DNA of 64,000 bases from Beijerinckiaceae bacterium (GTDB lineage Bacteria; Pseudomonadota; Alphaproteobacteria; Rhizobiales; Beijerinckiaceae): contig JAPZUD010000004.1 in the NCBI GenBank assembly GCA_027533425.1, positions 186,001 to 250,000 of the forward strand, read 5' to 3'. Positions 49,663 through 57,701 of this stretch are shown one piece after another (positions within the stretch are counted from its first letter, which is position 1; each line of letters starts with the position of its first letter). The position numbers and the translations under genes are program-made. The notes beneath the pieces were generated by a model, which was given only the letters and a program-made list of their open reading frames with translations, did no database searches and was not told the origin of the DNA.

Positions 49663-50676
49663 TCAGCATTCCGGATAGGCATGGCGGAAATTCTCGGTAG
49701 CCTCGGCGAGGCTGGCCCCGCCCCAGCCACTCCACCATGGCACGGCCCGGGCATCGGTCAGGGCATTGATCTCGCGCATATAGTCCACCGCGCGCCCGGC
49801 AAGGCCGGTCTCGATGGCCGCCCAGTCCGGATAGGCCTTGAACGCCTCCGACCAGATCGCCCGGCCGGCGAGATAGCCCGAGGCGCCGGCACGGTAGGCA
49901 TGGTCCAGCACGGCCTTGAACTCGGTCATCCCCGCACCGGCCGAGAGCATCACCCAGGGGCGCCCGCACAGCCGGCCCATCTCGTCGAACAGGGCCTGGA
50001 CCGGGGCCGAGCCATCACAATCGCGAGCGGGAACCGGGCTTTCGAGCTTGAAGACATCGACGCCGTATTCGGGCTTGGCGAATTCCGCCACGCTCTCGAG
50101 CACGAGCGCGCTCTTCTTGTCGGCCATCTCGATATACTGCGTGGTCTGGTTCTTCTCGCCCGGCAGCGGATAGACCAGCAATTCGAACAGGAAAGGAATG
50201 TCATGCCGCTTGCAGGCCTCGCCGATGCGGCGCGTAAAGGCCTTCTGGTGCTCATTGACCGCCGACGGCGCATCCGGGCGATACCAGGCCAGCACCTTGA
50301 CCGCATCCGCGCCCATCCGGCGGATCTTGCTGACAGACCAGCCATCGATTTCGGCGGAAAGCCGCCCCTCGGCCGTCTCGCGGAAGGCTGAGTCCTCCAG
50401 CGTCATGATCAGCCCTTTCCGCGGATCGAGCACCGGCTCGGCCATCGGATAGGCATAGTTGGGATCGAGCAGCATCGCCGTGGATTCACCCTGCAGGCGC
50501 TCGACCAGCAGCGTCTTGAACCGCGCCACGGCCTCCCAGGGGGCGATGCCGCCATGGGCAGCGGCGATCGGATTGACGATCGGCGGCCGCTGGTCGACGG
50601 CGGTCATCTTGAACCGTCCGGCTTCATCCGCCATGCGGCGGAGACCCCGCAATTTTCCTGCGCTGAGGGCTTTCAT
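49663..50676 (-). CDS. LacD-like class I aldolase (tagatose-1,6-bisphosphate aldolase family)
   Basis: Probable carbon-carbon lyase of a sugar pathway, 337 residues. It begins KALSAGKLRGLRRMADEAG with the conserved VDQRPPI, and K210 in VDVFKLESP is in the position of the LacD Schiff-base lysine (about 205). GGAGG lies upstream of ATG 50676. LacD splits tagatose bisphosphate, and a related aldolase is reported for sulfofructose phosphate; no sugar kinase is seen nearby to make a phosphorylated substrate. First gene of its operon, divergent from the sugar ABC transporter. Confidence 0.82.
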   Translation of the reverse strand: MKALSAGKLRGLRRMADEAGRFKMTAVDQRPPIVNPIAAAHGGIAPWEAVARFKTLLVERLQGESTAMLLDPNYAYPMAEPVLDPRKGLIMTLEDSAFRETAEGRLSAEIDGWSVSKIRRMGADAVKVLAWYRPDAPSAVNEHQKAFTRRIGEACKRHDIPFLFELLVYPLPGEKNQTTQYIEMADKKSALVLESVAEFAKPEYGVDVFKLESPVPARDCDGSAPVQALFDEMGRLCGRPWVMLSAGAGMTEFKAVLDHAYRAGASGYLAGRAIWSEAFKAYPDWAAIETGLAGRAVDYMREINALTDARAVPWWSGWGGASLAEATENFRHAYPEC

Positions 50677-50768
50677 CAGGCCGATTCCTCCGGACAGATC
50701 GGGGTTTCGCGCCTTCAGGCCCGCCTTTCGGGCTGGTGACGCGAAAGCTGGATTGCCAAGAACGATTA

Positions 50769-50789
50769 GTCTTATATAAGTTATAAGAC
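50769..50789. promoter_or_regulatory. Inverted repeat between divergent aldolase and ABC operons
   Basis: GTCTTATA and TATAAGAC, 8-bp arms with a 5-base spacer TAAGT, in an otherwise GC-rich region. It resembles GntR/FadR-type operators (ATAAGAC cores). It is 93 bases upstream of the aldolase and 91 bases upstream of the ATPase gene, so it could control both. Confidence 0.5.
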
Positions 50790-50879
50790 AAGAGAGAGCT
50801 TCCACCCAGGCGGATGGGACTGCCCGCGATTGGCCTCCGGGTTCACCCACACGCTGAAGGAAGCGGGAGGGGACGCGCC

Positions 50880-51944
50880 GTGGCCGGGATCGAGATCGCC
50901 CAGGTTGTCAAGGCCTATGGATCGGTGCCGGTCATCCATGGCATTGACCTCTCCGTCCGCGATGGCGAGTTCGTCGTGCTGGTCGGACCCTCGGGATGTG
51001 GCAAATCCACCCTTCTACGCATGATTGCCGGCCTCGAAAGCGTGACCGGCGGCACGATCCGCATCGGCGAAAGGGTGGTCAATGACCTGCCCCCGCGCGA
51101 CCGCGACATTGCCATGGTCTTCCAGGATTACGCGCTCTATCCGCATCGCACCGTTGCGGAGAATGTCGGGTTCGGCCTGAGGATGCGCGGCACCGATGCC
51201 GTGACAATCGAGAAAAAGGTGAAGGAAGCGGCCGAGATCCTGCAGATCACCCATCTGCTCGACCGCAAGCCCGGGCAGCTCTCCGGCGGCCAGCGCCAGC
51301 GCGTGGCGATGGGCCGCGCGATCGTGCGCGATCCCAAGGTCTTCCTGTTCGACGAGCCGCTCTCCAATCTCGATGCCCAGCTCCGGGCGGAGATGCGCGT
51401 CGAGATCAAGAAACTGCACCAGCGCTTCGGTACCACGATCATCTACGTCACGCATGACCAGGTCGAGGCGATGACGCTGGCGGACAGGATCGCCATTCTC
51501 AAGGCTGGCCATGTCGAGCAATTCGCCACGCCGGACGAGGTCTACCGCCGGCCGCGCTCGACCTTCGTCGCCCGCTTCATCGGGTCTCCGGCGATGAACA
51601 TCGTGCCGGCGACGATCGCCCCGGATGCCGCCGCGATCACGCTGGCAGGCGGTGCGTCCGTTGCGACGCCGGCCGCTTTCGCCCGGGCCGCCGGTCGCAA
51701 CGTGCTGCTCGGCCTGCGGGCCGAGCATCTGCGCCTTGCCGGGCCGGACGGCGTGCCGGCCCGGACTGTCATCGTCGAGCCGCTCGGCTCGGATACGCTC
51801 GCGCTGATGCAGGTTGGCGCGGTGGAAATGACCGGCCGTTTCCCGCCTTCCGCGCCCCTCAGGGCTGGCGGCGAGGTGATGCTCGGGCTCGATCTCGACC
51901 AGGCGCATCTGTTTGATCCGGAAACCGGACTGGCGATTGTCTGA
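50880..51944 (+). CDS. Sugar ABC transporter ATP-binding protein (UgpC/MsmK type)
   Basis: Energises a carbohydrate importer. The 354-residue protein has Walker [17 protein letters not shown], signature [14 protein letters not shown], Walker [14 protein letters not shown] and a C-terminal OB/TOBE domain (about residues 240-354) typical of MalK/UgpC proteins. The GTG at 50880 has GGGAGGGG 6 bases upstream. First gene of the operon, followed by the binding protein. Confidence 0.92.
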   Translation: MAGIEIAQVVKAYGSVPVIHGIDLSVRDGEFVVLVGPSGCGKSTLLRMIAGLESVTGGTIRIGERVVNDLPPRDRDIAMVFQDYALYPHRTVAENVGFGLRMRGTDAVTIEKKVKEAAEILQITHLLDRKPGQLSGGQRQRVAMGRAIVRDPKVFLFDEPLSNLDAQLRAEMRVEIKKLHQRFGTTIIYVTHDQVEAMTLADRIAILKAGHVEQFATPDEVYRRPRSTFVARFIGSPAMNIVPATIAPDAAAITLAGGASVATPAAFARAAGRNVLLGLRAEHLRLAGPDGVPARTVIVEPLGSDTLALMQVGAVEMTGRFPPSAPLRAGGEVMLGLDLDQAHLFDPETGLAIV

Positions 51945-51966
51945 CAACAGCAAACGGGAGGACATC

Positions 51967-53241
51967 ATGACATCACGCTTCACCCGCCGCATGGCCACAC
52001 GGCTGGGCCTTGCCGCCGGCCTCGCTCTGGCCGGCGCGGCCTATGCCCAGGCCCAGACCACCCTGCGCATCTTCACCGGCGGCCAGCAGCGCCCCGATGT
52101 CATGCGCCAGATCGTCGATGGCTACATGAAGGCCAATCCGAATGTGAAGGTCGAGGTCGAGGTCGGCGGCGCCACCTCCGAACAGCAGCAGCAATATCTC
52201 AACACCGTGCTGGCCTCGAAGGATTCGGCGCTCGACCTGATCCTGATCGATGTGATCCGCCCGGCGCAATGGGCGGCCGCGCAATGGGCCGAGCCGCTGG
52301 ATGCCTATCTCGGCGCCGAGAAGGACGCGATCATGGCGCGTTATCTCCCGGCCTACCGGGCGGCGAACATCGTCAATGGCAAGGTCATCGCGCTGCCCTA
52401 TTTCGCCGATGCCCAGTTCCTCTATTACCGCAAGGACCTGCTGGAAAAGCACGGCCTCCAGCCGCCCAAGACCTGGGATGAGCTGAAAGCTGCCGCCCAG
52501 AAGGTCATGGCGGCCGAGGGCAATGCCAATCTCCGCGGTTTCGAGACGGCCGGCGCCCCGATCGAGGGCACGGTCTGCACCTATCTCGTTCCGCTCTGGG
52601 GCTCCGGCGAGGACCTGCTGAAGGAGGGCAAGCTCAACCTGGCCGCCGCCGCCGCGAAAAAGCCCTTCGAACTCTGGGCTGACCTCAAGGCGGCCAATGT
52701 CACCCCGCCCAATCTCGCGGAGATCCCGACGGACCGCATCCGCCAGAACATGCAGGCCGGCAACCTCATTTTCGGCATGACCTGGGGCTATGTCTGGAAC
52801 CGCCTTCAGAACGACGCGGATTCGACCGTCAAGGGCAAGATCGGCGTCGTGCCGCTGCCCGGCTTCACCGCCGACAAGCAGGCCACCTGCATTGGCGGCT
52901 GGCAGGTCGCGGTCTCGGCCTTCTCGAAGAACAAGGCCGAGGCGGCGAAGCTCGCGCGCTATCTCTCCTCGCCGGACGTGGCGAAGCAGCAGGCCATCCT
53001 CGCCTCGCATCTCCCGGTTTTCCCGGGTGTCTATACCGATGCCGAGGTGCTGAAGGCCAATCCGTGGTTCGAGCAGGCCCTGCCGGTGGTCCAGTCGGCC
53101 CGGTCGCGCCCGGTGACGCCGCGCTACACCGAAGTCTCCGAAATCATGCGGACCAACATGAATGCCTTCCTGGCCGGCACCAAGACCGCCGATCAGGCCC
53201 TGGGCGACATGACGAACCGCCTCGGCGCGATCTTCCGGTGA
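51967..53241 (+). CDS. Sugar ABC transporter substrate-binding protein (UgpB/MalE type)
   Basis: Periplasmic receptor of family 1 carbohydrate importers, 424 residues. A signal peptide of about 28 residues (RLGLAAGLALAGAAYA) precedes the mature protein with LRIFTGGQQRPDVMRQIV, NGKVIALPYFADAQFLYYRKDLL and GGWQVAVSAFSKNKAEA. Ligand not predictable: family members bind glycerophosphodiesters, trehalose, oligosaccharides, and in some Rhizobiales sulfoquinovosyl glycerol. Confidence 0.92.
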   Translation: MTSRFTRRMATRLGLAAGLALAGAAYAQAQTTLRIFTGGQQRPDVMRQIVDGYMKANPNVKVEVEVGGATSEQQQQYLNTVLASKDSALDLILIDVIRPAQWAAAQWAEPLDAYLGAEKDAIMARYLPAYRAANIVNGKVIALPYFADAQFLYYRKDLLEKHGLQPPKTWDELKAAAQKVMAAEGNANLRGFETAGAPIEGTVCTYLVPLWGSGEDLLKEGKLNLAAAAAKKPFELWADLKAANVTPPNLAEIPTDRIRQNMQAGNLIFGMTWGYVWNRLQNDADSTVKGKIGVVPLPGFTADKQATCIGGWQVAVSAFSKNKAEAAKLARYLSSPDVAKQQAILASHLPVFPGVYTDAEVLKANPWFEQALPVVQSARSRPVTPRYTEVSEIMRTNMNAFLAGTKTADQALGDMTNRLGAIFR

Positions 53242-53248
53242 GGCGCGG

Positions 53249-54160
53249 ATGAGCGACGCGATCCGCCACCGTCTGACACCGCTGGAAAGAGCGGAGCGCC
53301 GGCTTGGCTTTGCCATGCTGGCCCCCGCCTTCCTGCTGCTGGCGGCGGTGGTGCTCTATCCGATCGCGGAGCTGATCCGGAACTCGTTCCATTTCAACCA
53401 TCTCGCCCAGCCCTGGATGGGCACGCCCTTCGTGGGGTTCGAGAACTATGTGAAGGCGCTCGGCGATGACCGCTTCCACGAAGCGGTGCTCCATACCGTG
53501 CTCTACATTCTCGTCACCGTGCCCGGAGCCGTGGTGATCGGGCTGGGCCTTGCCCTGCTGGCCAACCAGCCCTTCCGCGTAAAATGGCCGGTGCGGCTGG
53601 GCCTGCTCCTGCCATGGGCGCTGCCGCTCGTCTTTGCCGGCCTGATCTTCCGCTGGTTCTTCGAGTACAATCAGGGCATCGCCAATGCGATGCTGCGCGG
53701 CCTCGGCCTCGAGCCGCTGAACTGGCTGACCTCGCCCGGCCTCGCCTTTTTCGCGATCTGCCTCGCCATCATCTGGAAATCCTCGAGTTTCGTGGCGCTC
53801 GTTCTGCTCGCCGGGCTCCAGACGATCCCGAAGAGCTTCTACGAGGCCGCAGAGGTCGATGGCGCGACGAAATGGCAGCAATTCCGCGAGATCACCCTGC
53901 CCATGCTGCGGCCGGCGATTTTCGTGGCGCTGATCTTCCGCACCATCACCGCGATCCAGACCTTCGACATCCCCTATGCGATGACCAATGGCGGGCCGGG
54001 CAATTCCACCGAGACGCTGGCCATGTATATCCACAAGACCACCGTCGACTTCCTCGATCTCGGCTATGGCTCGGCTTTGGCCGTGCTGATGTTCCTCGTC
54101 TCGGCAGTGATCACCTCGGTCTATCTCCGGCACACCCGCCGTGATCCGGGGAGGCACTGA
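53249..54160 (+). CDS. Sugar ABC transporter permease (MalF/UgpA type)
   Basis: First channel subunit of the carbohydrate importer, 303 residues with about six helices. EAA loop YEAAEVDGATKWQQFREITLP. Follows the binding protein by 7 bases. Its stop codon lies within the first copy of an 18-base direct repeat that flanks an inserted element, so this end has been rebuilt. Confidence 0.9.
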   Translation: MSDAIRHRLTPLERAERRLGFAMLAPAFLLLAAVVLYPIAELIRNSFHFNHLAQPWMGTPFVGFENYVKALGDDRFHEAVLHTVLYILVTVPGAVVIGLGLALLANQPFRVKWPVRLGLLLPWALPLVFAGLIFRWFFEYNQGIANAMLRGLGLEPLNWLTSPGLAFFAICLAIIWKSSSFVALVLLAGLQTIPKSFYEAAEVDGATKWQQFREITLPMLRPAIFVALIFRTITAIQTFDIPYAMTNGGPGNSTETLAMYIHKTTVDFLDLGYGSALAVLMFLVSAVITSVYLRHTRRDPGRH

Positions 54161-54282
54161 GCATGGCCAGCAAAAGTGGGTTCCGGTTTTGCGTCCGGCC
54201 ATGCGATCAGCAAGGGCTTGGCATGGCCAGCAAAAGTGGGTTCCGGTTTTGCGTCCGGCCATGCGATCCGGGGAGGCACTGA
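54143..54282. repeat. Tandem palindromic element inserted between two permease genes, flanked by 18-base direct repeats
   Basis: Two identical 48-base copies (54161-54208 and 54221-54268), 60 bases apart, separated by a 12-base spacer. Each copy is palindromic at its ends (GCATGGCC and GGCCATGC) with an inner GCAAAA/TTTTGC pair. The block is flanked by exact copies of GATCCGGGGAGGCACTGA (54143-54160 and 54265-54282). That repeat carries the upstream gene's stop codon in the first copy and the GGGGAGG ribosome site of the next gene in the second, so the duplication preserved both. Confidence 0.85.
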
Positions 54283-54283
54283 C

Positions 54284-55114
54284 ATGAGCCTCCTCAGGAA
54301 CCGCCGCGTCTTGATCATCCTCGCCGGCCTGATCGTGGCGGCGAACGGCTTCTTTCCCGCGCTCTGGATCCTTTTCACCTCGTTCAAGACCGAGGTGGAG
54401 CTGATGCGCGTGCCGATCACCATCATTCCGCAGGCGCCCACCATCGAGAACTATATCCGCGTCTTCGTTGACCAGCCAATCCTGCGCTTCCTGTTCAACT
54501 CGGTGGTCGTGGCGGTGCTCTCGACCTTGCTCTGCGTGACCTGCTCCGCCCTCGCGGCCTATGCGCTTGTCCGGCTGCGGCTGCCCGGCGCGGGCGTCAT
54601 CCTCTCCGTGCTGCTCGCCATCGCGATGTTCCCGCTCATCTCGATGATGGTGCCGCTTTTCCAGGTCATGCGCGATCTCGGCCTGCTCAACACCTGGTGG
54701 GCGCTGATCTTCCCGCATGCCGTGCTCTCGATGCCGGTCTGCACGCTGGTGCTGATCTCGTTCTTCCAGGATATCCCGCGCGATCTCGAAAACGCGGCGA
54801 TGATCGATGGCTGCACGCGGCTCGGCGCGCTCTGGCATGTGGTGATCCCGCTCACCGCGCCGGGCGTCTTCACCGCCGGCATTCTCGCCTTCGTCAATTC
54901 CTGGGACGAGTTCCTGCTGGCGCTGACGCTCTCGCCCCGCGTGGCGAGCCGCACCCTGCCGGTCGGCATCACGCTCTATCAGGGCGAATTCTCGTTCCCC
55001 TGGCCGATCATCTCGGCGGCGCTGATCGTCGCCATCGTGCCGATCTGCATCGTCATCGCCATCTTCCAGGAGCGCGTTGTCAGCGGGCTGACCAGCGGCG
55101 GCGTGAAGGGCTAG
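54284..55114 (+). CDS. Sugar ABC transporter permease (MalG/UgpE type)
   Basis: Second channel subunit, 276 residues with about six helices; EAA loop ENAAMIDGCTRLGALWHVVIP. The ATG at 54284 is one base after the second 18-base repeat and 10 bases after GGGGAGG. Reading further upstream would translate the inserted repeats, which is not credible. It ends at a CTAG shared with the convergent epimerase stop. Confidence 0.9.
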   Translation: MSLLRNRRVLIILAGLIVAANGFFPALWILFTSFKTEVELMRVPITIIPQAPTIENYIRVFVDQPILRFLFNSVVVAVLSTLLCVTCSALAAYALVRLRLPGAGVILSVLLAIAMFPLISMMVPLFQVMRDLGLLNTWWALIFPHAVLSMPVCTLVLISFFQDIPRDLENAAMIDGCTRLGALWHVVIPLTAPGVFTAGILAFVNSWDEFLLALTLSPRVASRTLPVGITLYQGEFSFPWPIISAALIVAIVPICIVIAIFQERVVSGLTSGGVKG

Positions 55115-56148
55115 AACCGATACTCCGTCACCTGCCGGTAAAGCTCGCCGGGCCTGAGCACCGTGACCGGCAGATGCGGCAGGTTGGGGCTATCGGGCGC
55201 GTGCTGCGGCTCCAGGCAGATCCCGGCATTGGCGCCGTATTTCGCTCCGTCCAGACCGGCGACCGGCACATTCACCTTAAACCCGTCATAGACCTGCAGG
55301 CAGGGCTCCGAGGTCCAGACCTCCATCGCAAAGCCGGATGTTGCGCTGGCGAGGGTCGCGGCATGGGCGATCTCCAGGCCGGAAGCGTCCTTCGCGCGCC
55401 GCTCCCGGCGCAGCACGAAATTGTGGTCGTACCAGAACCGGGCGCCATTGGCCCCCGCGAAGCGGATCGGGCGCGGAGTCCGGAAATCGAACGGCGTGCC
55501 CGACACCGGCGCCAGCGAGCCATCGGGGATCAGGTCGGCATCGACCGGCGTCATCACATTGGCCCGAACGGCGAGGCTGTGATCGAGGATATCCGCCCCG
55601 CCATCGAGGTTGAAATAGCTGTGATGGCAGAGATTGAGGATCGTCGGTCTGTCGGTGAAGGCCGAAAGCTCAACCCGCAGGGCGTTGCCCTCGGTCAGCG
55701 TGTAGCGGCAGGAAACCTGCACGGTACCGGGATAGCCGGCCTCGCCATCGGGCGAGACAAGGCCCAGCGTGCAGCTCGCCGCATCGGCATGGATCAGCGT
55801 CCAGGGCTGCTTGCCGAATCCCTGCCCGCCACCATGGAGCGAATGCTTCCCCTCCTGGTTGAGCGGCAGCTGGTGGGTGACCCCGTCCAGCGTGAACTGC
55901 CCCCGCGCGATCCGGTTGGCATAGCGCCCGGCAATCGCGCCAAAATGGGGTGAATGGGTGATGTAATCCTCGATCGTGTTGAGACCCAGCACGACGCGCT
56001 GCCTCCTGCCGGCATGCGGCACGACAAGATCCCGCAGGACCGCGCCCCAGCTCAGCACCTTCGCTTCCGCGCCGGCGCCGTTCCTCAGCGTGACCTGCTG
56101 CACGGCCCGGCCGCTGGCCTGCCCGAAAAGCGAAACATCGTGGTCCAT
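55111..56148 (-). CDS. galM: Aldose 1-epimerase (mutarotase)
   Basis: Interconverts alpha and beta anomers of an aldose, 345 residues. Family motifs: GRYANRIARGQFTLDG, HSLHGGGQGFGK, catalytic His in NLCHHSYFNLDG and catalytic Glu in GICLEPQHAPDSPN. Convergent with the sugar permease and probably serving the same substrate; relatives in sulfoglycolysis act on sulfoquinovose, in others on galactose. Its ATG has a purine-rich site GGGAGAGG upstream. Confidence 0.9.
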   Translation of the reverse strand: MDHDVSLFGQASGRAVQQVTLRNGAGAEAKVLSWGAVLRDLVVPHAGRRQRVVLGLNTIEDYITHSPHFGAIAGRYANRIARGQFTLDGVTHQLPLNQEGKHSLHGGGQGFGKQPWTLIHADAASCTLGLVSPDGEAGYPGTVQVSCRYTLTEGNALRVELSAFTDRPTILNLCHHSYFNLDGGADILDHSLAVRANVMTPVDADLIPDGSLAPVSGTPFDFRTPRPIRFAGANGARFWYDHNFVLRRERRAKDASGLEIAHAATLASATSGFAMEVWTSEPCLQVYDGFKVNVPVAGLDGAKYGANAGICLEPQHAPDSPNLPHLPVTVLRPGELYRQVTEYRF

Positions 56149-56283
56149 CCTGCCTCTCCCGGGTTCGCTCCCTCGCGGCCCACCTGAGAATGTCATGCCG
56201 GAAAGCCTGCCTGCAACGCGCCGGCCGGCAGGGTCGAAAGAATATTGCGGAATGCAGTCCGCAGCGAACGCCCGAGGGCGTTT

Positions 56284-56297
56284 TTGATCCAGATCAT
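56284..56297. promoter_or_regulatory. Candidate FNR box (TTGATCCAGATCAT)
   Basis: One mismatch from TTGAT-N4-ATCAA. It is 136 bases upstream of galM and 126 bases past the fnr stop, in an otherwise empty 270-base gap. Its target is unclear. Confidence 0.4.
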
Positions 56298-56422
56298 GGA
56301 GAGATCCTGCCGTGCCAAGCAGGGTGGGAAGACGTGTGGAGCCGAAGCAGGGAGGCGCTGGGATGAAACGGTTCAGACCTCGAATGCCGCCTGCGGCGGA
56401 GCCGGCGATCAGGCAGGCCGGC

Positions 56423-57172
56423 TCAGCCCGCCACGGTCTCCTCAAGGCGGTCCTGATCGAGAATCCGGATCCCGTCCGGCACGTCGAGGATAACCTTCTC
56501 GCGCATCCAGCGCGCAAGGGTCCGGCTGACCGTCTCGATAGTCAGGCCGAGATGATCGGCAATGTCCTGCCGGCCCATCGGCAAGGCAAGCGTGGCCGAT
56601 GCACCCGTCAGGCGCGCCATGCGTTCCCGCCAGCGCAGCAGGAAGGCGGCGACGCGTTCCTCTGCTCGGCGCCGGCCGAGCACGACCATATGCTCCTGCG
56701 CAAGGCCGAGCTCATGCGAGGCGAAATCATGCAGGCGGCCCAACAGACCGTGCCTTTCATGCGCAAGTCGCGCGAAGGCCTGCCTGTCGAACCGGCAAAG
56801 GTTGACAGGCGTCAAGCTATCGGCAGAAAAGCCGAAATGCTCATCCATCGCCAACCCGATGAAATCTCCCGGAATTGCAAAGCCGATCACCTGTCGGCGG
56901 CCATCCGCGAGGTCGCGCTGGAGACGCAATGTACCGGACGTAACCGTGTAGACCGATTGGGCCTCGTCGCCTGCATGGAACAAGGCGGCTTTCGCGGGCA
57001 GCGAGACATGCTGGGTAATCCGCTCGAGTTCATGGATTTCGTCGCTGGCCAGTGCAGCACAGACGGCATAGAGCCTGACCCGGCATTCCGCGCATACGGA
57101 GGCACATTGCCCGCCGCCGCAGGGGCTGAGGTTGGAAATTGGCGCCGCTTGGGCAGGCAGATGGGCCTCCAT
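56423..57172 (-). CDS. fnrL: FNR/FnrL-type oxygen-responsive transcriptional regulator
   Basis: Crp/Fnr-family activator of microaerobic genes, 249 residues. N-terminal cysteines C27-x2-C30-x7-C38 and a central C126 (VNLCRFDR) are in the positions of the [4Fe-4S] ligands of FNR, so it is likely a direct O2 sensor rather than a FixK. The cyclic-nucleotide-type barrel follows, then the helix-turn-helix GRQDIADHLGLTIETVSRTLAR with the FNR-type E--SR recognition. The start at 57172 has AGAGGAG upstream. Adjacent to the cbb3 operon. Confidence 0.88.
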   Translation of the reverse strand: MEAHLPAQAAPISNLSPCGGGQCASVCAECRVRLYAVCAALASDEIHELERITQHVSLPAKAALFHAGDEAQSVYTVTSGTLRLQRDLADGRRQVIGFAIPGDFIGLAMDEHFGFSADSLTPVNLCRFDRQAFARLAHERHGLLGRLHDFASHELGLAQEHMVVLGRRRAEERVAAFLLRWRERMARLTGASATLALPMGRQDIADHLGLTIETVSRTLARWMREKVILDVPDGIRILDQDRLEETVAG

Positions 57173-57294
57173 CACGCTCCTCTTTCGGGTCAGTCTCGGC
57201 TCCCCAACCTGTCTATTCAACGGCACCTGCAACGTCAACGTTCGGGTGCTCAGCCATTCGTTGCCTTCGAAACCAAAATGGCGGGCATTTCAGC

Positions 57295-57630
57295 ATGACG
57301 CAGGGTCCTGCCTATTCGTGCCGCCGGCTGGGAACGCGCGAATTGCGCGACACATATTCGCTTGCCCTTATGCATAACCCCGGTCTGTCTCTCGCAGAAT
57401 GGCGGAAGTCCGTGCGGGCCCTGCTGAGCCAGGAAGCGGGCGCGCGGCTGGTCGCGGTCTACAACCGGGCGAACTGCGCCATCGCCGTCGTGCGGCATTC
57501 CGCCGCGGGTCTGGCTTTCGTCCTCCGCCCGCCGGCCCTGCTGGCCGACCCGGCCCGGATCCTCGACGCTGTCCGGGATTTCTTCGAGACGTCCCCCAGG
57601 AACCCGACATCCCTCTCTGCCCCGGCTTGA
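57295..57630 (+). CDS. Small hypothetical protein between fnrL and ccoN
   Basis: 111 residues, unrecognised. The pattern PGLSLAEWRKSVRALL then LVAVYNRANCAIAVVRHSAAG is faintly like the first half of a GNAT acetyltransferase, but no acetyl-CoA motif is visible. An FNR box overlaps its last codons (57627-57640). It is plausible as a real gene given its position and length, but could be chance. Confidence 0.45.
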   Translation: MTQGPAYSCRRLGTRELRDTYSLALMHNPGLSLAEWRKSVRALLSQEAGARLVAVYNRANCAIAVVRHSAAGLAFVLRPPALLADPARILDAVRDFFETSPRNPTSLSAPA

Positions 57631-57640
57631 CCAAGATCAA
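57627..57640. promoter_or_regulatory. FNR box upstream of ccoN (TTGACCAAGATCAA)
   Basis: One mismatch from TTGAT-N4-ATCAA, ending 61 bases before the ccoN ATG. Typical site for FnrL activation of cco operons in alphaproteobacteria. Confidence 0.7.
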
Positions 57641-57701
57641 TGCGGGCGCCCGATGGCCATGGCATCCGGACCCTTATTGTCGTTACTGGGGGTAATCCGT
57701 C

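Noticed and set aside
56802-56815. Perfect FNR-like palindrome TTGACAGGCGTCAA inside fnrL
   Set aside because: Lies mid-coding sequence and encodes ordinary conserved residues; probably chance.
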